From positions 1 to 5,895 of the forward strand of contig JALSSH010000003.1 of NCBI GenBank assembly GCA_026984385.1: a DNA stretch of 5,895 bases, written 5' to 3'. Below are positions 1-5,803 of this stretch, piece after piece; within the stretch, counting starts at the first letter, position 1; every line of letters starts with the position of its first letter. This DNA comes from Ardenticatenia bacterium (lineage in GTDB: Bacteria; Chloroflexota; Anaerolineae; Aggregatilineales; Aggregatilineaceae). Both the position numbers and the translations under genes were made by a program. Below the pieces are notes generated by a model. That model worked only from the letters and a program-made list of their open reading frames with translations. It ran no database searches and was not told the origin of the DNA.

Positions 1-1
1 T

Positions 2-346
2 ACCCTCACGCTGACGCCTTCCGATGAGGAGCTTCTCCGCGACGATGTGCCCCAACGCGGAGGCTTGGACGCGCTCACTACGGAGCAGCGGCATTATTTC
101 GTCGGCCAGCGGGACGATGTGGTGCGAGTAACGTTGGAAGCGGAAGACGGTTTTTTGCCCGCGTTCTATATCGGGCAACAGGGCGGGGAGGACTTGCTTT
201 TTTCCGCTGATGGCGGCGCGATGAAGCGCATTTCAGCCACGCTCACTTTGCCCGCCGATGGCGCATATGTGGTCGGCGTCTACCCCGGGCAATTTACCCC
301 GATGGAAGGGGACTACACGCTGACGGTGAGCTGGCAAAGCCGTTGA
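2..346 (+). CDS. C-terminal fragment of a protein ending in a PPC-like beta-sandwich domain
   Basis: The frame is open from the window edge and ends at a TGA at 344-346, giving 114 visible residues. The true start lies upstream; the GTG at 47 is internal, because the frame continues to the left of it. The visible part is rich in alternating hydrophobic strands. It has the pattern of bacterial pre-peptidase C-terminal domains: a 'YFVGQRDDVVRVTLEA' strand pair, a central 'LPAFYIGQ' strand, then 'LTLPADGAYVVGVYPG' and a terminal 'GDYTLTVSW'. In that family the domain is usually a C-terminal accessory module of secreted or surface proteins. The catalytic or main domain, if any, is outside the window, so the function is unknown. 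A hairpin follows 20 bases after the stop. The PPC assignment rests on pattern resemblance only; another small beta-sandwich is possible. Confidence 0.75.
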   Translation, partial: TLTLTPSDEELLRDDVPQRGGLDALTTEQRHYFVGQRDDVVRVTLEAEDGFLPAFYIGQQGGEDLLFSADGGAMKRISATLTLPADGAYVVGVYPGQFTPMEGDYTLTVSWQSR

Positions 347-365
347 GCGGGAAAGCGAAGAAGGA

Positions 366-387
366 GCGGGGGCGTTTTTGCCCCCGC
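366..387. terminator. GC-rich hairpin between convergent genes
   Basis: A perfect 8-bp stem (GCGGGGGC at 366-373 pairing with GCCCCCGC at 380-387) encloses the loop GTTTTT. It lies in the 47-base gap between two converging genes, so it can serve both. There is no clean T-tract on the plus side. On the minus side the bases after the stem are pyrimidine-rich (CTCCTTCTTCG), so it is a plausible but atypical intrinsic terminator. Confidence 0.6.
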
Positions 388-393
388 CAAGTG

Positions 394-756
394 TTAGAAC
401 AAACCCCAATCGTCCAGCACACCTTCTTCGGCCATCGAAGGATTCCATATCTCCAGCCCCACTTCGATGGTGGTGGTGATGCCGCCGAGCGCTTGTTGCG
501 CGGTGAGGCGTGTGGCTTCGAGCAGTTGAGGCGCGTAGGGGCAAAACGGTGTCGTGAGGATCATCACGATGTGCATTCGGTCGTCTTGGATATCCAGCTC
601 GCGGATGAGGCCCAGTTGCACCACGCTTAGCCCGATCTCCGGGTCCACCACCGAGCGCAGCGCTTCCATGACGCGCGCTTTTTTCTCTTCCAGCGACATC
701 TTGCTAAAGTCCGGCGTTTCTTCTTGGGGTTGTTCGTTGGGTGTCTCTTGGCTCAT
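394..756 (-). CDS. MIP18/DUF59-family iron-sulfur cluster assembly factor (SufT/PaaD-like)
   Basis: This encodes a 120-residue cytosolic protein. After a polar, Glu/Gln/Pro-rich N-terminal tail (about residues 1-20), the MIP18/DUF59 fold begins. It shows the hallmark DPEIG (38-42), 'QLGLIRELDI' (47-56), a central beta strand, and 'TTPFCPYAP' carrying the conserved Cys72. The C-terminal 'EIWNPSM' motif resembles the Trp-Pro segment common after the last strand. Members of this family (SufT, PaaD, eukaryotic CIA2/MIP18) help insert or transfer Fe-S clusters into client proteins. The ATG at 756 is preferred because GGGAG lies 9 bases before it and the family homology begins just after. The frame stays open to 897 but that extension looks non-coding. 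It is divergent from the suf operon, which supports an Fe-S role. I do not give a symbol because SufT and other family branches cannot be told apart by eye. Confidence 0.9.
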   Translation of the reverse strand: MSQETPNEQPQEETPDFSKMSLEEKKARVMEALRSVVDPEIGLSVVQLGLIRELDIQDDRMHIVMILTTPFCPYAPQLLEATRLTAQQALGGITTTIEVGLEIWNPSMAEEGVLDDWGLF

Positions 757-811
757 GCTGATCTGCTCCCGAATGTTGTGCGTATGGCGTGAGCACGGTG
801 GCTCTTGCCAG

Positions 812-840
812 AGTATAGGCCAGTCGGCGGGGCGCGTCCA
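812..840 (-). promoter_or_regulatory. Candidate sigma70-type promoter for the DUF59 gene
   Basis: Read on the minus strand, TGGACG (840-835, 4 of 6 to TTGACA) is followed after exactly 17 bases by TATACT (817-812, 5 of 6 to TATAAT). The predicted start is near 805, giving a leader of about 50 bases that includes the GGGAG ribosome-binding site. The support is motif-only. Confidence 0.5.
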
Positions 841-935
841 CCTGCCGGAGCGGGAGGAGTGCGGAGATGTTGCCCTGCAGGTTCGCAAACTTGCCAAGCG
901 CCCCGTTAGAGTTTGCTAGAAATCGGTCTTTTTTA

Positions 936-965
936 TTGCCTGATTATGGCGGAAGTTGCTATAAT
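936..965 (+). promoter_or_regulatory. Candidate sigma70-type promoter of the sufCBD operon
   Basis: TTGCCT (936-941, 4 of 6 to TTGACA) is followed after 18 bases by a perfect TATAAT (960-965). The predicted transcription start is near 972, about 125 bases upstream of sufC. The region is locally AT-rich within a GC-rich neighbourhood, as expected of a promoter. It is the only strong promoter match I see upstream of the operon. Confidence 0.6.
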
Positions 966-970
966 CGGCA

Positions 971-993
971 AGAATGTTATTGCAAAACATTCT
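971..993. promoter_or_regulatory. Inverted repeat over the suf transcription start, candidate operator
   Basis: The arms AGAATGTT (971-978) and AACATTCT (986-993) form a perfect 8-bp dyad with a 7-base spacer, centred on 982. It begins five bases after the TATAAT and therefore overlaps the predicted start site, a classic position for a repressor. The right arm continues as CATTCTCATTT (988-998), which resembles one half of Fur boxes, but the left side does not complete a Fur box. SUF operons are commonly iron- or Fe-S-regulated (Fur, IscR, SufR). Which regulator acts here is unknown. Confidence 0.45.
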
Positions 994-1096
994 CATTTGA
1001 GGGAAACTTAGGCACGGGAATTTCTGAGTGAGAGAAGTAGGCCAAGTTGCATATACACGGCCTGGAGCAGACAAGCGATACGACATGAGGAGCACG

Positions 1097-1873
1097 ATGA
1101 GCGCGACGCTAGAAATTCGCAATTTGCATGTGAGCGTGGAAGGCAAGCCCATCTTGCGCGGCGTTAATTTAACCGTGCGCCAGGGCGAGATTCACGCGCT
1201 GATGGGGCCGAACGGCTCGGGCAAAAGCACGCTTTCCAACACCGTCATGGGGCATCCGGCCTATGAGGTGACTGAGGGCGAAATTCTTTTCGACGGCGTG
1301 GACATTGTCGGGCTAGAGCCGGACGAGCGCAGCCGGTTGGGCTTGTTCCTGGCCTTCCAATATCCGGTGGCTATCCCGGGGGTGACGGTGGCGAACTTCT
1401 TACGCCACGCGATCAACGCCCGCCGCAAAGCCGAAAATCCGGAGGACAAGGGCATTTCCATTCCCGAGTTCCGCAAGCTGATGATGGAAAAGATGGAGAC
1501 GCTGCGGATGGACCGCAGCTTTGCCGGGCGCTATCTGAACGACGGTTTTTCCGGTGGGGAAAAGAAGCGCGCCGAGATTTTGCAAATGGCCGTGCTAGAG
1601 CCGAAGATCGCCATCATGGACGAGACGGACTCCGGGCTGGATATTGACGCGCTGCGCATTGTGGCGGAAGGCGCGCTGACGCTCCACGAGCGGATCGAGA
1701 TGGGCATTTTGATCATCACGCACTATCAGCGCATCTTGAACTACATTCGCCCGCAGGTGGTGCACATTATGATGGACGGGCGCATTGTGGAAACGGGCGG
1801 ACCGGAGTTGGTGGAGCACCTCGAAGAGCACGGCTACGACTGGCTGCGGGAAAAGCAGAGCAACGGCGCGTAA
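1097..1873 (+). CDS. sufC: SufC, ABC-type ATPase of the SufBCD Fe-S scaffold
   Basis: This encodes a 258-residue soluble ATPase that pairs with SufB and SufD in the SufBC2D complex. Its ATP-driven dimerisation is thought to reshape the SufB-SufD interface for cluster assembly. All ABC motifs are visible: Walker A GPNGSGKST (37-45), Q-loop Gln88 in FQYP, signature FSGGEKKR (151-158), Walker B with the SufC-type DETDSGLD (175-182, catalytic Glu176), and switch His209 in ITHYQR. Its length is close to the usual size of about 250. The ATG at 1097 is chosen because AGGAG lies 4 bases upstream and SufC homology ('LEIRNLHVSVEGK') begins at residue 5. In-frame GTG 1028 and ATG 1085 are possible but add unconserved residues and have poorer ribosome-binding sites. 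It is the first gene of the operon, ending 18 bases before sufB. Confidence 0.97.
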   Translation: MSATLEIRNLHVSVEGKPILRGVNLTVRQGEIHALMGPNGSGKSTLSNTVMGHPAYEVTEGEILFDGVDIVGLEPDERSRLGLFLAFQYPVAIPGVTVANFLRHAINARRKAENPEDKGISIPEFRKLMMEKMETLRMDRSFAGRYLNDGFSGGEKKRAEILQMAVLEPKIAIMDETDSGLDIDALRIVAEGALTLHERIEMGILIITHYQRILNYIRPQVVHIMMDGRIVETGGPELVEHLEEHGYDWLREKQSNGA

Positions 1874-1891
1874 GCCGAAAAGGAGCAGACC

Positions 1892-3313
1892 ATGGCGACC
1901 GCAAATGACGCCGAACAACTGAAGGGCCTACGCGAGCGCTACGAGGAGCAATACGGCTTCCGCGATCCCGATAGCTATGTTTTTCGCACGCGCAAGGGGC
2001 TAGACGAGGAGGTCGTGCGCCAGATCAGCGCTTGGAAAGACGAACCGCAATGGATGTTGGAAGCACGGCTCAAGGCGTTGGAAATTTATCGCCGCAAACC
2101 CGTTCCCACTTGGGGGCCGGACCTTTCGGACTTGCGCGAAGACGACATGTATTTTTTCGTCAAGCCGTCGGAAAAGGAGGCTCGCTCTTGGGACGAAGTG
2201 CCGGAAAACATCAAGCGCACCTTTGACCGCCTGGGCATCCCCGAGGCCGAGCAGAAGTTTTTGGCCGGTGCGGGCGCGCAATATGACTCCGAGATGGTCT
2301 ATCACCAGATCAAGAAGGAGTTGGAGCGCCAGGGCGTGATCTTCAAGAGCATCGAACAGGGCTTGCGCGAACACGAGGACTTGTTCCGCGAGTATTTCGG
2401 GACGGTTGTGCCCGCCACCGACAACAAATACGCGGCGCTCAACGCGGCGGTGTGGTCGGGTGGCTCGTTTATTTACGTGCCCCCGGGCGTGAAGGTGGAG
2501 ATGCCGCTGCAAGCGTATTTTCGTTTGAACACGCCGAGCATCGGCCAGTTTGAACGCACGCTGATCATCGTGGACGAGGGCGCGTTCTTGCACTATGTGG
2601 AAGGCTGCACCGCGCCGATGTACTCCACCGACAGCCTACATAGCGGCGTGATCGAGATCGTGGTCAAGCGGGGCGCGCGCTCACGCTATTCCACCATTCA
2701 AAACTGGTCGGACAACGTCTACAACTTGGTGACCCAGCGCGCGATGGTTTACGGCGACGCGGTACACGAGTGGGTGGACGCGAACTTGGGCAGCAAGGTG
2801 ACCATGAAGTACCCCTCGGTCTATTTGATGGAGCCGGGGGCACACGGCGAGATTTTGTCCATTGCCTTTGCCGGTCGCGGACAGATTCAGGACGCGGGCG
2901 GCAAGGCGGTTCACGTGGCCCCGCACACCACCAGCCAGATCATCAGCAAGTCCATCAGCAAAGACGGCGGGCGCAGCAGCTATCGCGGCTTGTTGCGCGT
3001 CTACCCGGACGCGGAAGGCGCGAAGAGCACGGTGGTTTGTGACGCGCTGTTGCTGGACGAATATAGTGAGTCCGACACGTACCCCTACATCGAGATCGAA
3101 AACCCGTTTGTTTCGGTGGGGCACGAGGCGACGGTCAGCAAGATCGGCGACGATCAGCTCTTTTACCTGATGAGTCGTGGGCTGAGCGAAGACGAGGCCA
3201 ACGCGATGATCGTCAACGGCTTCTTAGAGCCGCTGACCAAAGAGCTGCCGATGGAATATAGCATCGAGATGAACCGCCTGATCCAGTTGCAGATGGAAGG
3301 TTCGATTGGCTAG
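1892..3313 (+). CDS. sufB: SufB, Fe-S cluster scaffold subunit
   Basis: This 473-residue cytosolic scaffold protein accepts persulfide sulfur and builds nascent Fe-S clusters with SufC and SufD. The central right-handed beta-helix core is recognisable from 'KYAALNAAVWSGGSFIYVPP' (179-198) onward. The C-terminal block includes 'CDALL' with Cys383, 'HEATVSKIGDDQLFY' (411-425) and 'GFLEPLTKELPMEY'. Cys383 and Glu412 keep the spacing of E. coli Cys405 and Glu434. The protein has only two cysteines, Cys239 and Cys383, and lacks the CxxCxxxC segment near the N-terminus of the E. coli protein, so it belongs to the Gram-positive-like type. Two positions that I align by eye with E. coli Lys303 and Glu432 are Gln282 and Gly410. 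The start is clear: AGGAG lies 6 bases before the ATG. The sufD start follows 25 bases after the stop. Confidence 0.97.
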   Translation: MATANDAEQLKGLRERYEEQYGFRDPDSYVFRTRKGLDEEVVRQISAWKDEPQWMLEARLKALEIYRRKPVPTWGPDLSDLREDDMYFFVKPSEKEARSWDEVPENIKRTFDRLGIPEAEQKFLAGAGAQYDSEMVYHQIKKELERQGVIFKSIEQGLREHEDLFREYFGTVVPATDNKYAALNAAVWSGGSFIYVPPGVKVEMPLQAYFRLNTPSIGQFERTLIIVDEGAFLHYVEGCTAPMYSTDSLHSGVIEIVVKRGARSRYSTIQNWSDNVYNLVTQRAMVYGDAVHEWVDANLGSKVTMKYPSVYLMEPGAHGEILSIAFAGRGQIQDAGGKAVHVAPHTTSQIISKSISKDGGRSSYRGLLRVYPDAEGAKSTVVCDALLLDEYSESDTYPYIEIENPFVSVGHEATVSKIGDDQLFYLMSRGLSEDEANAMIVNGFLEPLTKELPMEYSIEMNRLIQLQMEGSIG

Positions 3314-3324
3314 GGCGCAAACGA

Positions 3325-3330
3325 GAGAGG
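3325..3330 (+). promoter_or_regulatory. Ribosome-binding site that sets the sufD GTG start
   Basis: GAGAGG ends 8 bases before the GTG at 3339, an ideal spacing. The only longer in-frame option, a TTG at 3306, lies inside the end of sufB and has no comparable site. This decides the start in favour of GTG. Confidence 0.6.
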
Positions 3331-3338
3331 TTGAAGCT

Positions 3339-4679
3339 GTGACTACTCGGCGTCGCGTTGCACGCGAATTTACCCCGCCTCCGCTCACCCGCGCGGACGT
3401 GGAGGCGGTCAGCAAGCAGTATGACGAGCCGATCTGGTTGCGTCAGGCGCGTTTGGAGGCTTGGGCGCAGTATGAGGCGCTGCCCATGCCCACTACGCAG
3501 GACGAGGCCTGGCGTCGTACCGACTATCGGCACATTGATTGGGGGAGCGCGGGCGCGTTGCTCAGCCCGAACGGCGGCGCGTTTGATGACATCCCGCCGG
3601 AAAACCGCGATCCGTTGCTGGGCGAAGAGCGCGGCGGGCTGGTCGCTTTTGTGGACGGAAAGCCCGTGCACGACGAGATCGGCGAGGTGCTGGCCGCTCA
3701 GGGCGTGATCTTCATGGACTTGCGCCGCGCCGCGCGCGAACACGCGGACTTGGTGCGCGCGCACTTGGGGACGCGCGCTGTTCCACCCGACGAGGGCAAG
3801 TTTGCCGCGCTGAACGCCGCGCTTTGGACGCATGGCGTTTTTCTCTATGTGCCGCGCGGGGTGCAGGCCGCTTTGCCTGTGCACAGCGTTTTTTACGCCA
3901 CGCACCCGGGCGCGCTGATCGGGCGCGTGTTGGTGGTGTTGGAGGAAGGCGCGTCGGTGGACTTTTTGCACGAGACGCTTTCGCCCACCTTAGGCGCGGA
4001 CGGCAGCTATATCGGCGTCACCGAGCTGATCGTGGGCGACGACGCCCGTTTGCGCTATGTGGCTTTGCAAGATTGGGGGCTGAACGTGTTTGAGTTCAGC
4101 CATCAGCGCGCCCGTGTCGGTCGGGACGCGCGGCTGGACTGGATCACGGGGCAGATGGGCGGCAAGTTCCTCAAGGCGTTTATGGAGATCGAGCTGGACG
4201 GGGAGGGGGCTTGGGGGCGCATGAGCGCGCTTTACTTCCCCGCCGACACGCAGTTTATGGACTTGGACACGCAGCAAAACCACAACGCGCCCCACACCAC
4301 CTCGGACTTGCTCTTCAAGGGCGCGCTGAAGGACCACGCGCGTTCGGTGTGGCAGGGGATGATCAAGGCGCTGCCCGGCGCGCAAAAAACCGACGGTTTC
4401 CAAGCTAACCGCACCATGATCCTGAGCCGAGGCGCGCGCTCCGATAGCATCCCCGGGCTGGAAATTCAGGCCAACGATGTGCGCTGCACGCACGCGGCGG
4501 CGACCGGCCAGATCGAGGACGAGGTGCTCTACTACCTGATGAGTCGGGGCTTGCCGCGCGCGGAAGCGGAAAAGTTGGTGGTGGACGGGTTCTTTGTGCC
4601 GGTGCTGGACCGCATCCCGTTTGAAAACGTGCGCGAGCGGCTGTTGGCGCACGTGGAGCGCAAGTTGCTCGGCGCGTAA
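3339..4679 (+). CDS. sufD: SufD, Fe-S cluster assembly scaffold subunit
   Basis: This is the paralogue and heterodimer partner of SufB in the SufBC2D scaffold, 446 residues from the GTG start. An N-terminal helical segment ('EPIWLRQARLEAWAQYEALP', about 30-49) leads to the SufD-type 'EAWRRTDYRHIDW' (56-68). The beta-helix core follows ('KFAALNAALWTHGVFLYVPR', 154-173). The C-terminal block contains 'PGAQKTDGFQANRTM' (346-360), 'LEIQANDVRCTHAAATGQI' (374-392) and 'LYYLMSRG'. His385 in RCTHAA matches the essential interface histidine of E. coli SufD (His360), with Cys383 at the partner position. The core closely parallels the preceding SufB, as expected of a tandem duplication. It is the last gene of the operon and is followed by a strong hairpin. 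The GTG is preferred over TTG 3306 because of its GAGAGG ribosome-binding site. Confidence 0.96.
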   Translation: MTTRRRVAREFTPPPLTRADVEAVSKQYDEPIWLRQARLEAWAQYEALPMPTTQDEAWRRTDYRHIDWGSAGALLSPNGGAFDDIPPENRDPLLGEERGGLVAFVDGKPVHDEIGEVLAAQGVIFMDLRRAAREHADLVRAHLGTRAVPPDEGKFAALNAALWTHGVFLYVPRGVQAALPVHSVFYATHPGALIGRVLVVLEEGASVDFLHETLSPTLGADGSYIGVTELIVGDDARLRYVALQDWGLNVFEFSHQRARVGRDARLDWITGQMGGKFLKAFMEIELDGEGAWGRMSALYFPADTQFMDLDTQQNHNAPHTTSDLLFKGALKDHARSVWQGMIKALPGAQKTDGFQANRTMILSRGARSDSIPGLEIQANDVRCTHAAATGQIEDEVLYYLMSRGLPRAEAEKLVVDGFFVPVLDRIPFENVRERLLAHVERKLLGA

Positions 4680-4702
4680 ATATGTCACGAGGATACTGTC
4701 AC

Positions 4703-4736
4703 ATAGTGAGCGCTAAAACTGCTTGGCGCTCACTAT
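4703..4736 (+). terminator. Hairpin terminator of the sufCBD operon
   Basis: The arms 4703-4716 and 4723-4736 form a 14-bp stem (the outer 11 bp perfect, then one G-U and two A-U pairs) around the 6-base loop AACTGC. A short U-rich run (CTATTTATG) follows. It starts 23 bases after the sufD stop and precedes the sharp drop in GC. It is probably an intrinsic terminator that insulates the next gene. Confidence 0.75.
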
Positions 4737-4746
4737 CTATTTATGC

Positions 4747-4771
4747 AAAGGAGGATATAATTATGTGGTAA
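4747..4771 (+). promoter_or_regulatory. Strong Shine-Dalgarno plus two-codon frame, overlapping a TATAAT
   Basis: AAAGGAGG (4747-4754), an 8-base spacer and ATG (4763) make an excellent translation start, but the frame is only ATG TGG TAA. The ATG is in frame with the TIR gene 17 codons downstream. The spacer also contains a perfect TATAAT (4756-4761), which could instead be the -10 of the TIR gene promoter, with a start near 4768. No good -35 lies 16-18 bases upstream. The two readings compete and I cannot decide between them by eye. Confidence 0.4.
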
Positions 4772-4813
4772 GGGCGAATAACTTGGACTCGAAAGACTCG
4801 GGAGAAAATCGAT

Positions 4814-5719
4814 ATGGGTTCAGAAAAATATCCGGAGAATTTCACTGCAATTGTTGTGGGACGAGAGGATTTTCATAATTATCGGTTGTTCGATCTTCTT
4901 CAACGCACACTGGGACAAGATCGAGTTCTACGTTGCTTGGAGACCCACCACTTGCTTGAATATTTAGAGATGAAGCCGCTAAACGCGGTAGGCGTTTTTC
5001 TTGATATATGTGGTTTCGATCCAGAGGAGTCTGTTAACACAATTAGTTATGTTCGAGATACGCATCCTTCAGTTGTTTTCTGTTTATACGTTGACTTTCA
5101 TGAAAAAGAGAGGTATTGGAGATATCTCTCGTCCGCATGGAGAACACGATTCGAACATTATTTTTATTTATACAAGGTGCCCAAGGACGTAGAAATCGAG
5201 CCTGTTGTGAGACACAGTTTGCTTCTCGTTGCTCATGAGGCTGTATGGAATATACAAAGAGGGCCGATACGTATAACGCCTCCTGAAGTAGTTTCTTTGG
5301 CGCCTTCTGGTGACGCGGCACCGAGTGAAATTTTTGTGAGTTATGCTAGGGAAGACTGGGCAGCTTTTGTTTCCCCGCTAGTTGAGCAGCTTCGTGATCG
5401 TGGTTATCGGCTCTGGGTGGACCAGCATTTTTTGGTCGGAGGGGAGAAATGGATGGATGCTCTTGGGGCCGCTTTGGATGCTTGTAAGCTTTTGGTACTA
5501 GTTATGAGTCCGGCATCTTTGAAATCGAAATATGTGAAAATGGAATATAGGTACTTCTTTCATTGTGATAAACCCATCATTCCCGTTATGTACAAAAAGA
5601 TCAAGCATATGCCTCCTGAATTAATTCTTATGCAACATATTGATTTTAGTCAGGGAAGCAGACGGGAGTCTTTTCGCCAGTTGGCGGCAAGTATTGATAG
5701 CTTTTTAGCTCAGATTTAG
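4814..5719 (+). CDS. TIR-domain protein with receiver-like N-terminal domain
   Basis: This encodes a 301-residue soluble protein without signal or membrane segments. The C-terminal TIR domain (about 172-275) starts with EIFVSYAREDW, continues with 'YRLWVDQHFLVGGEKW' (198-213) and 'LLVLVMSPASLKSKY' (226-240). It carries Glu244 in VKMEY, the position of the catalytic glutamate of NAD-cleaving TIR domains. The N-terminal part (about 9-145) reads like a response-regulator receiver. The first strand is TAIVVG, a third strand ends in Asp64 (VFLDI), a fourth strand is VVFCLYV, and Lys121 sits in YLYKVP. The acidic pair after the first strand and the Thr/Ser of the fourth strand are not in place, so it may be a degenerate receiver. 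A Pro/Ala/Ser linker (about 155-171) joins the halves. GGGAG lies 9 bases before the ATG. The gene is much AT-richer than the suf genes, suggesting transfer. A defence or signalling role is inferred from TIR families, not shown. Confidence 0.88.
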   Translation: MGSEKYPENFTAIVVGREDFHNYRLFDLLQRTLGQDRVLRCLETHHLLEYLEMKPLNAVGVFLDICGFDPEESVNTISYVRDTHPSVVFCLYVDFHEKERYWRYLSSAWRTRFEHYFYLYKVPKDVEIEPVVRHSLLLVAHEAVWNIQRGPIRITPPEVVSLAPSGDAAPSEIFVSYAREDWAAFVSPLVEQLRDRGYRLWVDQHFLVGGEKWMDALGAALDACKLLVLVMSPASLKSKYVKMEYRYFFHCDKPIIPVMYKKIKHMPPELILMQHIDFSQGSRRESFRQLAASIDSFLAQI

Positions 5720-5803
5720 CGATGAATGCCCTTGCGTTCTACCTACTACGATACGTTTCGGTGGCATAATGGGTGTGGTAGGGGCAATGTGTAGAGATCG
5801 GAG
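5720..5803. other. Short intergenic gap with a candidate extended -10
   Basis: The 84 bases between the TIR gene and the next start contain TGGCATAAT (5762-5770). This is an extended -10 (TGN followed by 5 of 6 to TATAAT) without a recognisable -35. It could drive the downstream gene from about 5777. I see no clear hairpin terminator for the TIR gene here, so read-through into the next gene is possible. Confidence 0.35.

Larger units (their letters stand above)
757..1096. other. Divergent intergenic control region
   Basis: These 340 bases separate the DUF59 gene from sufC. They hold a leftward promoter (812-840), a rightward promoter (936-965), and a dyad over the rightward start (971-993). 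They also hold a suf leader of about 125 bases. I found no convincing small gene, recognised riboswitch or RNA gene in the leader. The open frames here (for example back to 897 on the minus strand or from 1028 on the plus strand) look like extensions of the flanking genes without their own family homology. Confidence 0.6.

Noticed and set aside
757..897. N-terminal extension of the DUF59 protein to an upstream start at 897
   Set aside because: The extra 47 residues are Arg/Ser/Pro-rich without family resemblance, and the candidate promoter and GGGAG site fit the ATG at 756.
1028..1096. N-terminal extension of SufC from GTG 1028 or ATG 1085
   Set aside because: SufC homology starts just after the ATG at 1097, and that codon has the best ribosome-binding site.
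994..1096. Riboswitch or structured RNA in the suf leader
   Set aside because: Only short, weak complementarities such as TTCT/AGAA and GGCC/GGCC are visible; no known riboswitch core was recognised.
2000..2593. Long open frame on the minus strand opposite sufB (197 codons), and similar ones opposite sufD (3213-3971, 3990-4688)
   Set aside because: They are composition-driven shadows of strongly conserved GC-rich genes; their translations are His/Arg/Val-rich with no recognisable domain.
4683..4702. Direct repeat TGTCAC at 4683 and 4697, with the complementary GTGACA at 5813, as possible insertion boundaries
   Set aside because: Six bases is too short to be meaningful, the copies do not frame the AT-rich gene cleanly, and no recombinase or transposase is present.
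4703..4736. The perfect inverted repeat after sufD as a mobile-element end
   Set aside because: Its position just after the operon, small loop and trailing U-rich run fit a terminator; no second copy is seen at the other side.
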